DNA from: Dyadobacter subterraneus
GTDB taxonomy: Bacteria > Bacteroidota > Bacteroidia > Cytophagales > Spirosomataceae
Assembly: GCF_015221875.1 (NCBI RefSeq)
Contig: NZ_JACYGY010000001.1
Span: forward strand, 4,008,501-4,072,500
Reading direction: 5' to 3'
DNA length: 64,000 nucleotides
In this document: in pieces, positions 18,282-27,123 of the stretch
Layout: every line of letters starts with the position of its first letter
Numbering within the stretch: position 1 is the first letter of the stretch
The notes under the pieces: model-generated
What the model was told of the DNA's origin: nothing
Databases searched by the model: none
The model's input: only the letters and a program-made list of their open reading frames with translations
Program-made: the position numbers and the translations under genes

Positions 18282-21200
18282 ATGCAAAAAAGTGTATCAA
18301 TCAAATGGTTTCTGATTAAAGCTATGCGAATAAGTATTACGCAGTTAATGCTGTCTATTGCGTTATGCGGCATGACCCTGGCCCGCAACGTCACTGCGCA
18401 GGAACTGCTCAATAAAGAAATTTCTCTCAGGATCGAATCCACCGAAATCAAAAGTGTTTTGTCCCAGATTGAAAAGCAGGCAAACGTTCGTTTTATTTAT
18501 AGCACCAATAGCATCCAGGCCAGAAAAAAGGTATCATTTTCCGCTACCAACAGCAAACTGTCTGACGTGCTGGATAAGCTTTTGATTCCCTTAGATATTA
18601 CCTATGAAATCGAAGGAACCAGAATACTCCTGCAACGAAAGCTGAATGAAACCATTATTAAAGTTCCAAAAGCTAATAAAACGGTTTCCGGAAAGGTCAT
18701 TGATGACAAGGGTCAGCCGCTTCCGGGCGTAAGTATCGTACTAAAAGGCAGCCAGCAGGGAACTTCAACCGATGCTGACGGAAATTTTGAACTAAACCTT
18801 CCTGACGGATCATCGATTCTAATTTTTAGTTTCGTTGGTTATATTTCTACCGAAAAAACGGTAACAAATGAATCAGTTGTGAACGTTACGCTGGCAACTG
18901 ATACAAAATCGTTACAGGAAATTGTTGTGGTGGGTTATGGTACGCAGAAAAGAGCAAACGTAACTTCGGCCATTGCCTCGGTACCCATGAATGAGATTAA
19001 GGATATGCCGGTCTCCAACGTGGCAACTGCACTCCAGGGCAAAATTCCGGGTGTTGTAATCCAGCAAAATAATGGTACACCCGGCAGCACGCCGGCAATT
19101 AAAGTACGTGGTTTTGGCTCGATCAGTGCGGGTAATTCGCCGCTGATTGTGGTGGATGGAAATATAGTCAGTGCCTCCATTTTCAGCACGCTTAACACCA
19201 ATGATATTGAAAGCATGGATGTGTTGAAGGATGCATCGTCTACGGCTATCTATGGTTCAAAAGGCTCAAACGGTGTTATTCTGATCACAACCAAAAGAGG
19301 AAAAAGCGGCAAACCCAGTGTAAATCTGGATGTTTATACTGGTTTTCAGCAAATTAGCAAGAAGATAGATTTACTTAATTCACAACAGTTCGCAGAATTT
19401 GGTAAAGAGGCTTCCAATAATGCTTATATAGATAATATCAAGGGGGCAAACATAACGGACCCAAACAGTGTGAGGCCAACAGATTATTTGCGCTACCGAT
19501 ATCCAAGAGGTGAGGTGTTTGACTGGCTGAATTTTGATGATCCGGCAAAAGTGGCCGCGTTACCTTATACAGATTATCAGGACGAGATTTTCCGGACGGC
19601 GAAAATGAGCAGTTATCAACTTTCCGCTTCAGGTGGAACTGATAAGGCCAGATACAGCATCAGCGGAGGTTTCCTACAACAAGATGGTATCATCAAAAGA
19701 TCAGCTCTGGACCGCTATACTTTGCGGGCCAATGTGGAAGTAAATGTTTTGCCAACGCTTAAAATCGGAATGAATCTGAATCCCTCCTACAAAGTACAGC
19801 AGGAAGTAAAAGATGCCGGACACTGGGCAGACAACGCCGTGGTTAACTCTGCTTTGTCAGTAATGCCTTTTATTCCAATCTATGCTGCAGATGGCTCTTA
19901 TACTTCTCAAACGGCTTTTGCAGCGCCTTATAATTATCCGGGTATCACAAATCCGGTTGCCAACATTACTGAATACAATAGCCAGCTGTTAACTACAACT
20001 TTACTGGCAAATACATATGCTGAGCTGAAATTGTTTAAAGATTTCACTTACCGCGTTTCAGGAAATGTGAATTTCAGCGGTAACCGACGCAATGCATATC
20101 GTACTTCAAAAATGCCTTTGAATCAGATTCTGCCACCATCCGTTTCGACTGGAACTGCCTATTCTGATCAAAGTATGAGCTGGCTTTTCAACCAGACGCT
20201 TAATTACAGCAAGTCAATACAAGACGTTCATAATTTTGACATTTTGATTGGTATGGAATCAACCAAACTGCAATATCAGGACAGTCAGGGAACAGGAAGC
20301 TCATATCCGAATGATGTTGTGGAAACTTTGAATGGAAGTGCAAGCGGTACCACAACCACATCGATTTCTTCCAAAGTGGAAAATGCCTCGGCCTCCTATT
20401 TTGCAAGAGCTAACTATAACTATAAAGGAAAATATATTGTCAATGTATCCGTACGACGCGACGGCTCCTCGATATTTGGGCCTGACAATCGCTGGGGAAC
20501 ATTTCCGGCTGGTTCATTGGGATGGAGAATAAGTGAAGAATCTTTTATGAAAAGCATCCGAGCGATTTCAGAGGCGAAGCTGCGCGTGAGCTATGGTCTT
20601 TCCGGAAACAATGCCTTTTCAAGTTATTATCCTTATGTAGGTACACTTAAAGCAGATAATTACAGTTTCAACAATAGCCTGGTAAACGGACTTGCACCTT
20701 CTTCTCTTGCCAACTCAAAACTGGGCTGGGAACGCAGTCAGCAGCTTGATGCGGGTATTGATCTTGGATTTTTCAACAACCGTATCTCACTGATAGTCGA
20801 TTATTACGAGCGGACAACGAAAGATTTATTACTTTCTGTGAACGTGCCAACTGTAACTGGTTTTAGCAGTGCAGTAAAAAATATCGGCAAGATGCAGAAC
20901 AAAGGCTGGGAATTTGGAGTCAATACACGCAATCTTACAAAAGCCCTGATCTGGAACACAAGCCTGAATATTTCATTCAATCGCAATAAAGTTCTTGCAC
21001 TTGGGCCAACGGGAGATCCGATTCGCAGCGCAAGCGGCGTTGGCGAAACCAATATCACACAAATCGGTTCTCCGATCGGAAGTTTTTTTGGATATAAACA
21101 ATTAGGCGTTTTTAAAGATCAGGCAGATCTGGACAGCTACCCTCATGACCCTACGTCCAAACCAGGAGATGTAAAATACGAAGATGTAAACGGTGACAAG

Positions 21201-21746
21201 AAAATTGACGCCAATGACAGAACCATCATCGGCAACAACCAACCGGATTTCATATACGGTGTAACCAATACATTTAGTTACAAAGGTTTTGATTTGAATA
21301 TTGCCATTCAGGGAACGCAGGGTGGAGAAATCCTGAACCTAAGCCGCCGGTTTTTCGAAAACCTTGAAGGTAATGCTAACCAGTTGACTACGGTTTTAAA
21401 CAGATGGCGTTCTCCCGCTGACCCTGGTGACGGCGTAACACCACGCGCCAATGCCCGTACCACCGGAAACAATAGCGCGGTTTCCTCCCGTTGGGTGGAA
21501 GATGGATCTTACCTGCGAATTCAGAATATCAGCCTTGGTTATCAACTCCCTGCATCACTTATCAGCAAGGCAAAATTACAGCAGGTCAGGATTTATGCAT
21601 CTGCACAAAACCTTTTTACTTTTACAAAATACCTGAACTACAATCCTGAGGTGAGCAATTACGAAGGCCCTCTTACCGGAGGCGTTGATTATGGTGTTTA
21701 TCCACTAGCCAAAACGTTCACAATCGGGATTAATATCGGTTTGTAA
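18282..21746 (+). CDS. SusC/RagA family TonB-linked outer membrane transporter with STN domain
   Basis: A 1154-residue outer-membrane receptor. After a signal peptide (cleavage near TAQ) come an STN domain (about 38-110, for signalling to FecR), a carboxypeptidase-regulatory-like beta domain (about 130-212, VSGKVIDDKGQPLPGVSIVLKG), the TonB-box/plug region (EIVVVGYGTQKRANVTSA, then LIVVDG and SSTAIYGSKGSNGVILITT) and a long beta barrel ending in an aromatic residue-poor IGINIGL. The ATG at 18282 is chosen, and a TTG 13 codons upstream is less likely. With SusD it takes up an oligomer (glycan or peptide). The STN domain fits regulation by the upstream sigma/anti-sigma pair. Confidence 0.94.
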   Translation: MQKSVSIKWFLIKAMRISITQLMLSIALCGMTLARNVTAQELLNKEISLRIESTEIKSVLSQIEKQANVRFIYSTNSIQARKKVSFSATNSKLSDVLDKLLIPLDITYEIEGTRILLQRKLNETIIKVPKANKTVSGKVIDDKGQPLPGVSIVLKGSQQGTSTDADGNFELNLPDGSSILIFSFVGYISTEKTVTNESVVNVTLATDTKSLQEIVVVGYGTQKRANVTSAIASVPMNEIKDMPVSNVATALQGKIPGVVIQQNNGTPGSTPAIKVRGFGSISAGNSPLIVVDGNIVSASIFSTLNTNDIESMDVLKDASSTAIYGSKGSNGVILITTKRGKSGKPSVNLDVYTGFQQISKKIDLLNSQQFAEFGKEASNNAYIDNIKGANITDPNSVRPTDYLRYRYPRGEVFDWLNFDDPAKVAALPYTDYQDEIFRTAKMSSYQLSASGGTDKARYSISGGFLQQDGIIKRSALDRYTLRANVEVNVLPTLKIGMNLNPSYKVQQEVKDAGHWADNAVVNSALSVMPFIPIYAADGSYTSQTAFAAPYNYPGITNPVANITEYNSQLLTTTLLANTYAELKLFKDFTYRVSGNVNFSGNRRNAYRTSKMPLNQILPPSVSTGTAYSDQSMSWLFNQTLNYSKSIQDVHNFDILIGMESTKLQYQDSQGTGSSYPNDVVETLNGSASGTTTTSISSKVENASASYFARANYNYKGKYIVNVSVRRDGSSIFGPDNRWGTFPAGSLGWRISEESFMKSIRAISEAKLRVSYGLSGNNAFSSYYPYVGTLKADNYSFNNSLVNGLAPSSLANSKLGWERSQQLDAGIDLGFFNNRISLIVDYYERTTKDLLLSVNVPTVTGFSSAVKNIGKMQNKGWEFGVNTRNLTKALIWNTSLNISFNRNKVLALGPTGDPIRSASGVGETNITQIGSPIGSFFGYKQLGVFKDQADLDSYPHDPTSKPGDVKYEDVNGDKKIDANDRTIIGNNQPDFIYGVTNTFSYKGFDLNIAIQGTQGGEILNLSRRFFENLEGNANQLTTVLNRWRSPADPGDGVTPRANARTTGNNSAVSSRWVEDGSYLRIQNISLGYQLPASLISKAKLQQVRIYASAQNLFTFTKYLNYNPEVSNYEGPLTGGVDYGVYPLAKTFTIGINIGL

Positions 21747-21797
21747 ATTATAGATTACAAACCATCAGGATAGTTTTAATTCAAAATATAACGAACA

Positions 21798-23249
21798 ATG
21801 AAAATATTAAAATTCTATGTAATTGCTTCGATGATAATCTTATTAACGGCATGCAGTGAAGATTTCCTCGATTTAAAACCAATTTCGACAGCAACCAGCG
21901 ATAATTTTTATAAAACTGCGGATGATTTTAAAAATGCAGTAAACGGCGCTTATGCCGGTTTGCAGGCTGCTGGTTTGGCAGGAAACAGCTACATTTTTGG
22001 GGAAATTGCCTCTGATAATACCGTAGCCGTAGCTTCCGGATCCGTGACTGACCAGGATGAATTCGACCGGTTTTATATCAAAACGACTAACCCATACATT
22101 TCCGGCCGGTGGAACGATGCATATAGTGTGATTGCCCGTTTTAATACCATATTGGATAAGATAGGCGCGGTAACCATGGACGAAAACCTCAAAAACAGGT
22201 ACATAGCGGAGACCAAATTTTTACGTGCTGTTGTTTACTTCGATCTTGTTCGTACGTTCGGTGATGTTCCGCTGATCTTAAAACCGGTTTCCACACCTGA
22301 TGAAGGTTATTCTTTCGGAAGAAATCCCGCGGCTGAGGTTTACACGCAGATTGAAAAAGATTTAACAGACGCTGAAAGTGTTTTACCTGTTTCTTACACA
22401 GGTGCTGACATAGGCAGAGCAACGAAAGGCGCCGCCAAATCATATCTCGGCAAGGTATATCTAACTCAGAAAAAATATTCAACAGTTGTCTCCAAGCTTA
22501 AAGAAGTGATCGATCAGGGTAATTATGCCCTGTTGCCATCTTACGCAGACGTTTTTAAAGTAGCCAATAAAAATAATAAAGAATCTGTTTTTGATGTCCA
22601 GTACAAATCTGGCGGAACCGGAGAAGGAAATGCCTGGCCAAATTCTTTTGCACCGCAAAACTCAGGGAATGCTGTGATTGCCTTTGGCGGTGATGGCAAC
22701 AATCAGCCGACTACCGACATTATCAATGCCTATGAAGCTGGCGATCTTCGTAAAGATGTGTCAGTGGCATCATCGTATACCAACGCTACCGGCCAGGTGA
22801 TCCCGGACAGATTTATTAAAAAATACTACGATGTGCCGGTCGCTAAAAATGACAATGGAAACAATATTCCACTGATTCGCTATGCCGATGTGTTGTTGAT
22901 GTATTCAGAAGCACTTAATGAAATAGGTTATCAGGCTGCCGGAGATGCATTTACCTACCTGAATATGATTCGTACCCGGGCAGGCTTGGCTCCTAAAACG
23001 TCATCTGATGTTCCAACGCAACAGGCGTTTCGTCTGGCCATAGAACAGGAAAGACGTGTTGAACTGGCTTTCGAAGGACAACGCTGGTTTGATCTGGTAC
23101 GCACGGACAGGGCTATCACCGTCATCAATGGCAAAAAAGATCAGATCAGGCTTGTGAATCAGTTGACGGCTAATAATCTGGTTTTCCCTATTCCACAAAG
23201 CCAGATTGATATCAATAAGGAAAAAATAAAACAAAATCCTGGCTATTAA
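21798..23249 (+). CDS. SusD/RagB family nutrient-binding lipoprotein
   Basis: A 483-residue lipoprotein (signal ending LLTACSE, Cys near residue 19) of the SusD family. Typical features are the start LDLKPISTAT, the TPR-like helical core (YIAETKFLRAVVYFDLVRTFGDVPL), and the C-terminal RRVELAFEGQRWFDLVRTDRA and FPIPQSQIDINKEKIKQNPGY motifs. It caps the SusC barrel at the cell surface and binds the ligand. It lies 51 bases after susC and is closed by a strong hairpin. No glycoside hydrolase, lyase or peptidase gene accompanies the pair, so the ligand cannot be deduced. Confidence 0.95.
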   Translation: MKILKFYVIASMIILLTACSEDFLDLKPISTATSDNFYKTADDFKNAVNGAYAGLQAAGLAGNSYIFGEIASDNTVAVASGSVTDQDEFDRFYIKTTNPYISGRWNDAYSVIARFNTILDKIGAVTMDENLKNRYIAETKFLRAVVYFDLVRTFGDVPLILKPVSTPDEGYSFGRNPAAEVYTQIEKDLTDAESVLPVSYTGADIGRATKGAAKSYLGKVYLTQKKYSTVVSKLKEVIDQGNYALLPSYADVFKVANKNNKESVFDVQYKSGGTGEGNAWPNSFAPQNSGNAVIAFGGDGNNQPTTDIINAYEAGDLRKDVSVASSYTNATGQVIPDRFIKKYYDVPVAKNDNGNNIPLIRYADVLLMYSEALNEIGYQAAGDAFTYLNMIRTRAGLAPKTSSDVPTQQAFRLAIEQERRVELAFEGQRWFDLVRTDRAITVINGKKDQIRLVNQLTANNLVFPIPQSQIDINKEKIKQNPGY

Positions 23250-23264
23250 CCGCTAACGGCAGTT

Positions 23265-23306
23265 AAATGAAAAGAGGCACAAAAAAATTTGTGCCTCTTT
23301 TCATTT
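23265..23306. terminator. Strong symmetrical terminator after susD
   Basis: A perfect 19-bp stem (outer bases AAATGAAAAGAGG pairing with CCTCTTTTCATTT) closes an AAAA loop, 15 bases after the SusD stop codon. Its A/T-rich flanks allow function in both directions. Confidence 0.88.
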
Positions 23307-23504
23307 GATCCCTTTATGATTTTTGTAAAACAAGTTTGAAAATTGTTGCAGATCATTCGGGCACATTCAAAATTATACTAACTTACATCAGTAATCTCTT
23401 TCATTCTTTTATTGGAACCATCTTGATGGAACGCTGGTTTACCAGCCCGCAGAACTTAAAATACTGCCGTTTTCCATGAATTAAAAGAATGAACGCTATG
23501 CAAA

Positions 23505-23617
23505 TAACAGGTTTTACCTGTATAGATTGGTCCACGACCACAGAAACGTACCAGCTGAAAAGTGCCCGGTTTCTGTTGCAGATTACAGGCGGCCGGCATA
23601 ACGGCCGCCATTTTTTT
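23505..23617 (+). ncRNA. Candidate structured RNA ending at an orphan intrinsic terminator
   Basis: In the 390-base gap after the susD terminator, three consecutive stems are readable on the plus strand: ACAGG/CCTGT (23507-23521), ACAGAAAC/GTTTCTGT (23540-23547 with 23569-23576) and the terminator GGCGGCCG/CGGCCGCC followed by seven T (23588-23617). No plausible protein gene ends here, and the flanking minus-strand gene is in the opposite direction. The 5' end and promoter are not identified. A 54-codon open frame (23489-23653) runs through the terminator and is probably not coding. Confidence 0.4.
23588..23617 (+). terminator. Intrinsic terminator without an obvious gene
   Basis: An 8-bp all-G/C stem (GGCGGCCG, loop GCATAA, CGGCCGCC) is followed by A and seven T. 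It is a textbook rho-independent terminator reading the plus strand, more than 330 bases after the SusD stop and beyond that gene's own terminator. Confidence 0.8.
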
Positions 23618-23696
23618 GATGGTGTATTTACTGTTTTAAAGTCAGTCCCTTAACAGGTTTTCTTGCACCACTCAGGCAATTCAATTTCTGATTATA

Positions 23697-24116
23697 TCAA
23701 AAAAATCCAGTCTTCAAAACAATTTGTCCAGCTGCGTTTTTGCTTTCCTGAGGTAGATAGGTAACCTGCGCTCCGATGGAATCCCCGGCAAGTTTCCTCT
23801 TAAACGCAGCATGGATTTCCCCAGCCGGAATTTGTATGAGTTCGGAATAAAAGTGCTTGTAAGCTTTCCTGTGTGGATCGCGGCTGTACAAATCCAGTCG
23901 CAGACTATAATTGGAGTTCGACAGGCCATCTACCCGAATAAAAATGGAATCTTTTTCCTCCTTTGCGGACAGAAGCCTGAAACTTTTCGGACTATCGAGC
24001 TTATTAATAAAATGCTCGTCATACGAGGGTTGCAAAACAAGATAAATGACGCCACATGTAAGCAGCAGCAGTGTTACAGCGAGATAAAACCACTCTTTTT
24101 TATTACTCCACCTCAT
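23697..24116 (-). CDS. Hypothetical single-pass membrane protein
   Basis: A 139-residue protein starting MRWSNKKEW, with one helix at about 11-30 (LAVTLLLLTCGVIYLVL) and a soluble part of about 105 residues, predicted to face the periplasm. I do not recognise a family. The ATG at 24116 is preferred because the longer frame starts at TTG and adds only nine residues. The composition looks like a real protein (balanced, with SIFIRVDGL and YSLRLDLYSRDP strands). The next gene upstream on the same strand is the LtaS-like gene, which ends 180 bases away, so operon membership is uncertain. Confidence 0.55.
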   Translation of the reverse strand: MRWSNKKEWFYLAVTLLLLTCGVIYLVLQPSYDEHFINKLDSPKSFRLLSAKEEKDSIFIRVDGLSNSNYSLRLDLYSRDPHRKAYKHFYSELIQIPAGEIHAAFKRKLAGDSIGAQVTYLPQESKNAAGQIVLKTGFF

Positions 24117-24299
24117 TATCAAAACCGGTAATACTTTAAACAACGCACAATATCTTATTGAATATTGAGACGAAGTTAATCATGTAAAACTCAGTTTGAA
24201 GCAGTTAACAAAATGATAATATGTAATGGCTATTTCCTCCTGAATCTGCCAATCTGACTTTTCAAATTAAATAGTGAATCAATAAAATATAACCGTGAT

Positions 24300-26294
24300 T
24301 TACTTCATCAGCTTGTTTTTAAACTGATAACTCGCTGTCTGATACCAGGAAATAGCCTCGTTGGTCAAATGACTATTTGATTTTGCAGGTTTTGAAGAAC
24401 CATCTTTGAAATCCGGGATAAAAGTATTAACAATACGTTGTGGTTTTAGGATAACCAGGCTGTCGCGTCGGATGTAGCCTAGGCTTTGGTAAGTACTGAT
24501 AAATGCTCTTTCTCGTCCTTCTTCCAGTTTGAAAATATCATATCCAAAGAATTTACTCGTATAGGAAAAGTTCAGCAGGCCAAGAATCGTCGGACCAAGG
24601 TCAATCTGACTCATGAGCCTTTCCATTTTAGCAGGTTTAATATTTCCCGGTGAATAAATTAATAGTGGAATCAGGTATTTATTCACTGGCAAATCCGCCT
24701 TTCCGGCGCTGGATGCACAATGATCCGCAACAATGACAAACAAGGTATTTTTAAACCAAGGCTTTGTTTTGGCTTCCTTGATAAATTTCCCGATTGCGTA
24801 ATCGGTATATTTTACCGCCCCTTCCCTGCTGGTATGCGAAGGTATATCAATTCTGCCGCCCGGATAAGTAAACGGCCGGTGGTTCGAAGTGGTCATAATG
24901 TGGGCAAAAACTGGTTTTCCTGAGCTAACCGTCTTTTCAATTTCTTTTGTAGCCAGTGTAAAAAGATTTTCATCAGCCACGCCCCAGATATTTTCGTAAG
25001 CAATGTCTTTTTTGGCGATCTTATTTCTGTCAACAACCTGGTAATCATTGTTTTCAAAAAAATATCCCATATTATCAAAGTAGCCATAACCTCCATAAAT
25101 GAATTTACTTTGATAACCTTTTTCCTTAAAAACCCGTCCTATGGAAAACAAACCTTCATTTTTGGGACGCCTGACAATGGATTGTCCCGGCGTAGGAGGC
25201 GTACCGACTGATAAAGCTTCTAGTCCACGAACCGTACGTGTTCCGGTGGCGTACAATTTTGTAAAAAGAAGACTATGCGTGGCTAGAGAGTCCAGATTTG
25301 GCGTTATACTTTGCGTATTACCAAAAACACCAAGAAAATCTGCACTTAAACTTTCGACGCTTATCAGCACCACATTCATTCTTTTCTCTGCACCGGTATT
25401 AATTATTTTTCTCTCAATGCTAAATGGATCGTTGTTGACAAAATGACTTTCCGGCGTTTTTATTTGTTCTCTGATCATTCGAAAAGCCTGCTGATCCGGG
25501 ATTTTCTGATAGAATTGCGCATAGTCAAGCTCGTTGTTTCGATAAGCAGCAAAGAGTTCATAAAGCCCGTTTCCTGATAATTCATTGATATAAGTATTGT
25601 CAGAAAACTGTTTTATTTTATTATCGACCAGAAAATAAGATGCCAGTAATATAATTAAATATCCCAGCATCCAGACAGACCGGGATTTAAAAGCAACAGA
25701 ATAAGCAGCCGCACTTTTTATAACTGGTTTCAGAAGAAAAACCATAATAGCGGTAGCAAGTAAAAGTACAGCAACGATGGCTTCAACCGGATAAGACTGC
25801 CGGATATTTCCAATGACTTCATTGGTATAAACCAGATAGTCAACAGCAATAAAATTAAAGCGTGAGCTGAATTCATCCCAGAAAAACCATTCCGAAACAA
25901 TGTTGAATAGAAGTCCGAAAATAAAGAAAGCGAAAATGCCATTGAGCAAAATCAGCTGCCAACGTTTTTGCATCAATCTGGCAGGCATTAGCCAAATGTA
26001 AAGCATCAGCGGCAATATGAAATAAGCTGAATTTACCAAATCATAAAACAGACCGATTATAAAAATGCCCGTCAGGTTTGATATTGTAAAATCAATAGCC
26101 GGCGCAGATTTAACAGTCAGTATTATCCTCGTAATCAGCGACATGGATACAACAAGTACTACCATAATCCCTGCAAGCGCAAATGAATTCGGCGATTTTT
26201 TTTGAATCTTGACCGGAGGGACCTGAATTAAAACTGCTGGACTTTCGGAATGATGCACAATAAACGTTTTTATAGTTAGGGGTGATAAAGCCAA
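24300..26294 (-). CDS. LTA synthase family / sulfatase-like membrane phosphotransferase
   Basis: A 664-residue protein with about five membrane helices in the first 230 residues and a C-terminal alkaline-phosphatase-superfamily domain. Active-site features include the metal-binding Glu in LISVESLSADF (about residue 313), the nucleophile Thr region TGTRTVRGLEAL, SNHRPF and VIVADHCAS. Members transfer phosphoglycerol or phosphoethanolamine from lipids to envelope glycans, or act as membrane sulfatases. In a Gram-negative a role in decorating periplasmic glycans or lipid A is more likely than teichoic acid synthesis. The start is uncertain: 26294 is a TTG, and an ATG at 26165 would shorten the first helix. 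It is divergent from the TetR gene. Confidence 0.85.
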   Translation of the reverse strand: MALSPLTIKTFIVHHSESPAVLIQVPPVKIQKKSPNSFALAGIMVVLVVSMSLITRIILTVKSAPAIDFTISNLTGIFIIGLFYDLVNSAYFILPLMLYIWLMPARLMQKRWQLILLNGIFAFFIFGLLFNIVSEWFFWDEFSSRFNFIAVDYLVYTNEVIGNIRQSYPVEAIVAVLLLATAIMVFLLKPVIKSAAAYSVAFKSRSVWMLGYLIILLASYFLVDNKIKQFSDNTYINELSGNGLYELFAAYRNNELDYAQFYQKIPDQQAFRMIREQIKTPESHFVNNDPFSIERKIINTGAEKRMNVVLISVESLSADFLGVFGNTQSITPNLDSLATHSLLFTKLYATGTRTVRGLEALSVGTPPTPGQSIVRRPKNEGLFSIGRVFKEKGYQSKFIYGGYGYFDNMGYFFENNDYQVVDRNKIAKKDIAYENIWGVADENLFTLATKEIEKTVSSGKPVFAHIMTTSNHRPFTYPGGRIDIPSHTSREGAVKYTDYAIGKFIKEAKTKPWFKNTLFVIVADHCASSAGKADLPVNKYLIPLLIYSPGNIKPAKMERLMSQIDLGPTILGLLNFSYTSKFFGYDIFKLEEGRERAFISTYQSLGYIRRDSLVILKPQRIVNTFIPDFKDGSSKPAKSNSHLTNEAISWYQTASYQFKNKLMK

Positions 26295-26394
26295 ACATAC
26301 TGGCGGATTCTGAATTTTTTCTGAATTTTACAATATTGCAATTTTTTGTTGATATAGTTAAATTTTCAAAATGCTTATTTAATCATAAAAATAT

Positions 26395-26410
26395 TTAATC
26401 AAATGATTAA
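26395..26410. promoter_or_regulatory. Palindromic operator candidate upstream of the first TetR gene
   Basis: TTAATCA-AA-TGATTAA, 56 bases before the TetR start. A nearly identical site (TTAATCA-AA-CGATTAA) lies at 27090-27105 before the TolC gene. Recurrence of the same symmetric site at the regulator and at the regulated operon suggests the TetR operator. Confidence 0.65.
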
Positions 26411-26465
26411 TAATTTTGATTTAATTGAATTATTAATAACCTTTGCGACGTGTTAAAACAAGCAT

Positions 26466-27068
26466 ATGGCAAAGGGAAAGAAAAATCTGGATTTATCGAC
26501 TGAGGAAAAAATTATGGAAGCGGCTCGCAAAGTGTTTACCGAAAAAGGTTATGCAGCGGCCCGAACCAGAGATATAGCAGAAGAATCCGGTATTAACCTT
26601 GCTTTGTTAAACTATTATTTTAGAAGTAAAGAGAAGCTTTTTGAGCTTGTAATGCTTGAAAAGGTCAATAAACTTTTCGGTACTATCATCCCGATTTTAA
26701 GTGATGAGAAAACCGAACTGGAAGAAAAACTGGATAAAATTGCAGAATCCTACATTGATCTACTTTTGGTAAATCCGGATCTACCCATTTTTGTTTTGAG
26801 TGAAATCAGAAGAAGGCCTGAAAAATTTGCCCAGCTTGTTAACGCAAAAGAACGTGTTACCCAATCTGTTTTTATGAAACAGTTAATGGCCCGTAAGTTA
26901 AATGTTAGTCCTTTTCATATTTTGATCAATTTACTTGGCATCACCGTTTTTCCCTTTGTGGCAAAACCCGTTTTATCAAAACTAATTGGAAATGAAGAAC
27001 AGTACGACATGCTCATGAAACAACGTAAAGAACTGATACCCATGTGGATAAAAATGATGTTAGTTTAA
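26466..27068 (+). CDS. TetR family transcriptional regulator (CecR-like position)
   Basis: A 200-residue TetR-type repressor. The N-terminal HTH is at about 14-55 (EEKIMEAARKVFTEKGYAAARTRDIAEESGINLALLNYYFRSKEKLF), followed by an all-helical ligand domain. It stands at the head of a TolC / membrane-fusion / ABC exporter operon, the same position as CecR (YbiH) relative to ybhGFSR in E. coli. The palindrome TTAATCA-AA-YGATTAA occurs before this gene and before the TolC gene, consistent with autoregulation and repression of the exporter. The inducer is unknown. Confidence 0.9.
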   Translation: MAKGKKNLDLSTEEKIMEAARKVFTEKGYAAARTRDIAEESGINLALLNYYFRSKEKLFELVMLEKVNKLFGTIIPILSDEKTELEEKLDKIAESYIDLLLVNPDLPIFVLSEIRRRPEKFAQLVNAKERVTQSVFMKQLMARKLNVSPFHILINLLGITVFPFVAKPVLSKLIGNEEQYDMLMKQRKELIPMWIKMMLV

Positions 27069-27089
27069 CATCATTTTTTTGAGGCTTAA

Positions 27090-27105
27090 TTAATCAAACG
27101 ATTAA
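27090..27105. promoter_or_regulatory. Second copy of the TetR operator, before the TolC gene
   Basis: TTAATCA-AA-CGATTAA lies between the TetR stop and the TolC start, 19 bases before the latter. It differs by one base from the site at 26395-26410. A separate promoter for the exporter genes is therefore likely. Confidence 0.65.
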
Positions 27106-27123
27106 AATAAAAGACTAAACAAG

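Noticed and set aside
23489..23653. 54-codon plus-strand frame over the orphan terminator
   Set aside because: The frame runs straight through a strong intrinsic terminator, so a full mRNA is unlikely. The RNA structure explains the region better.
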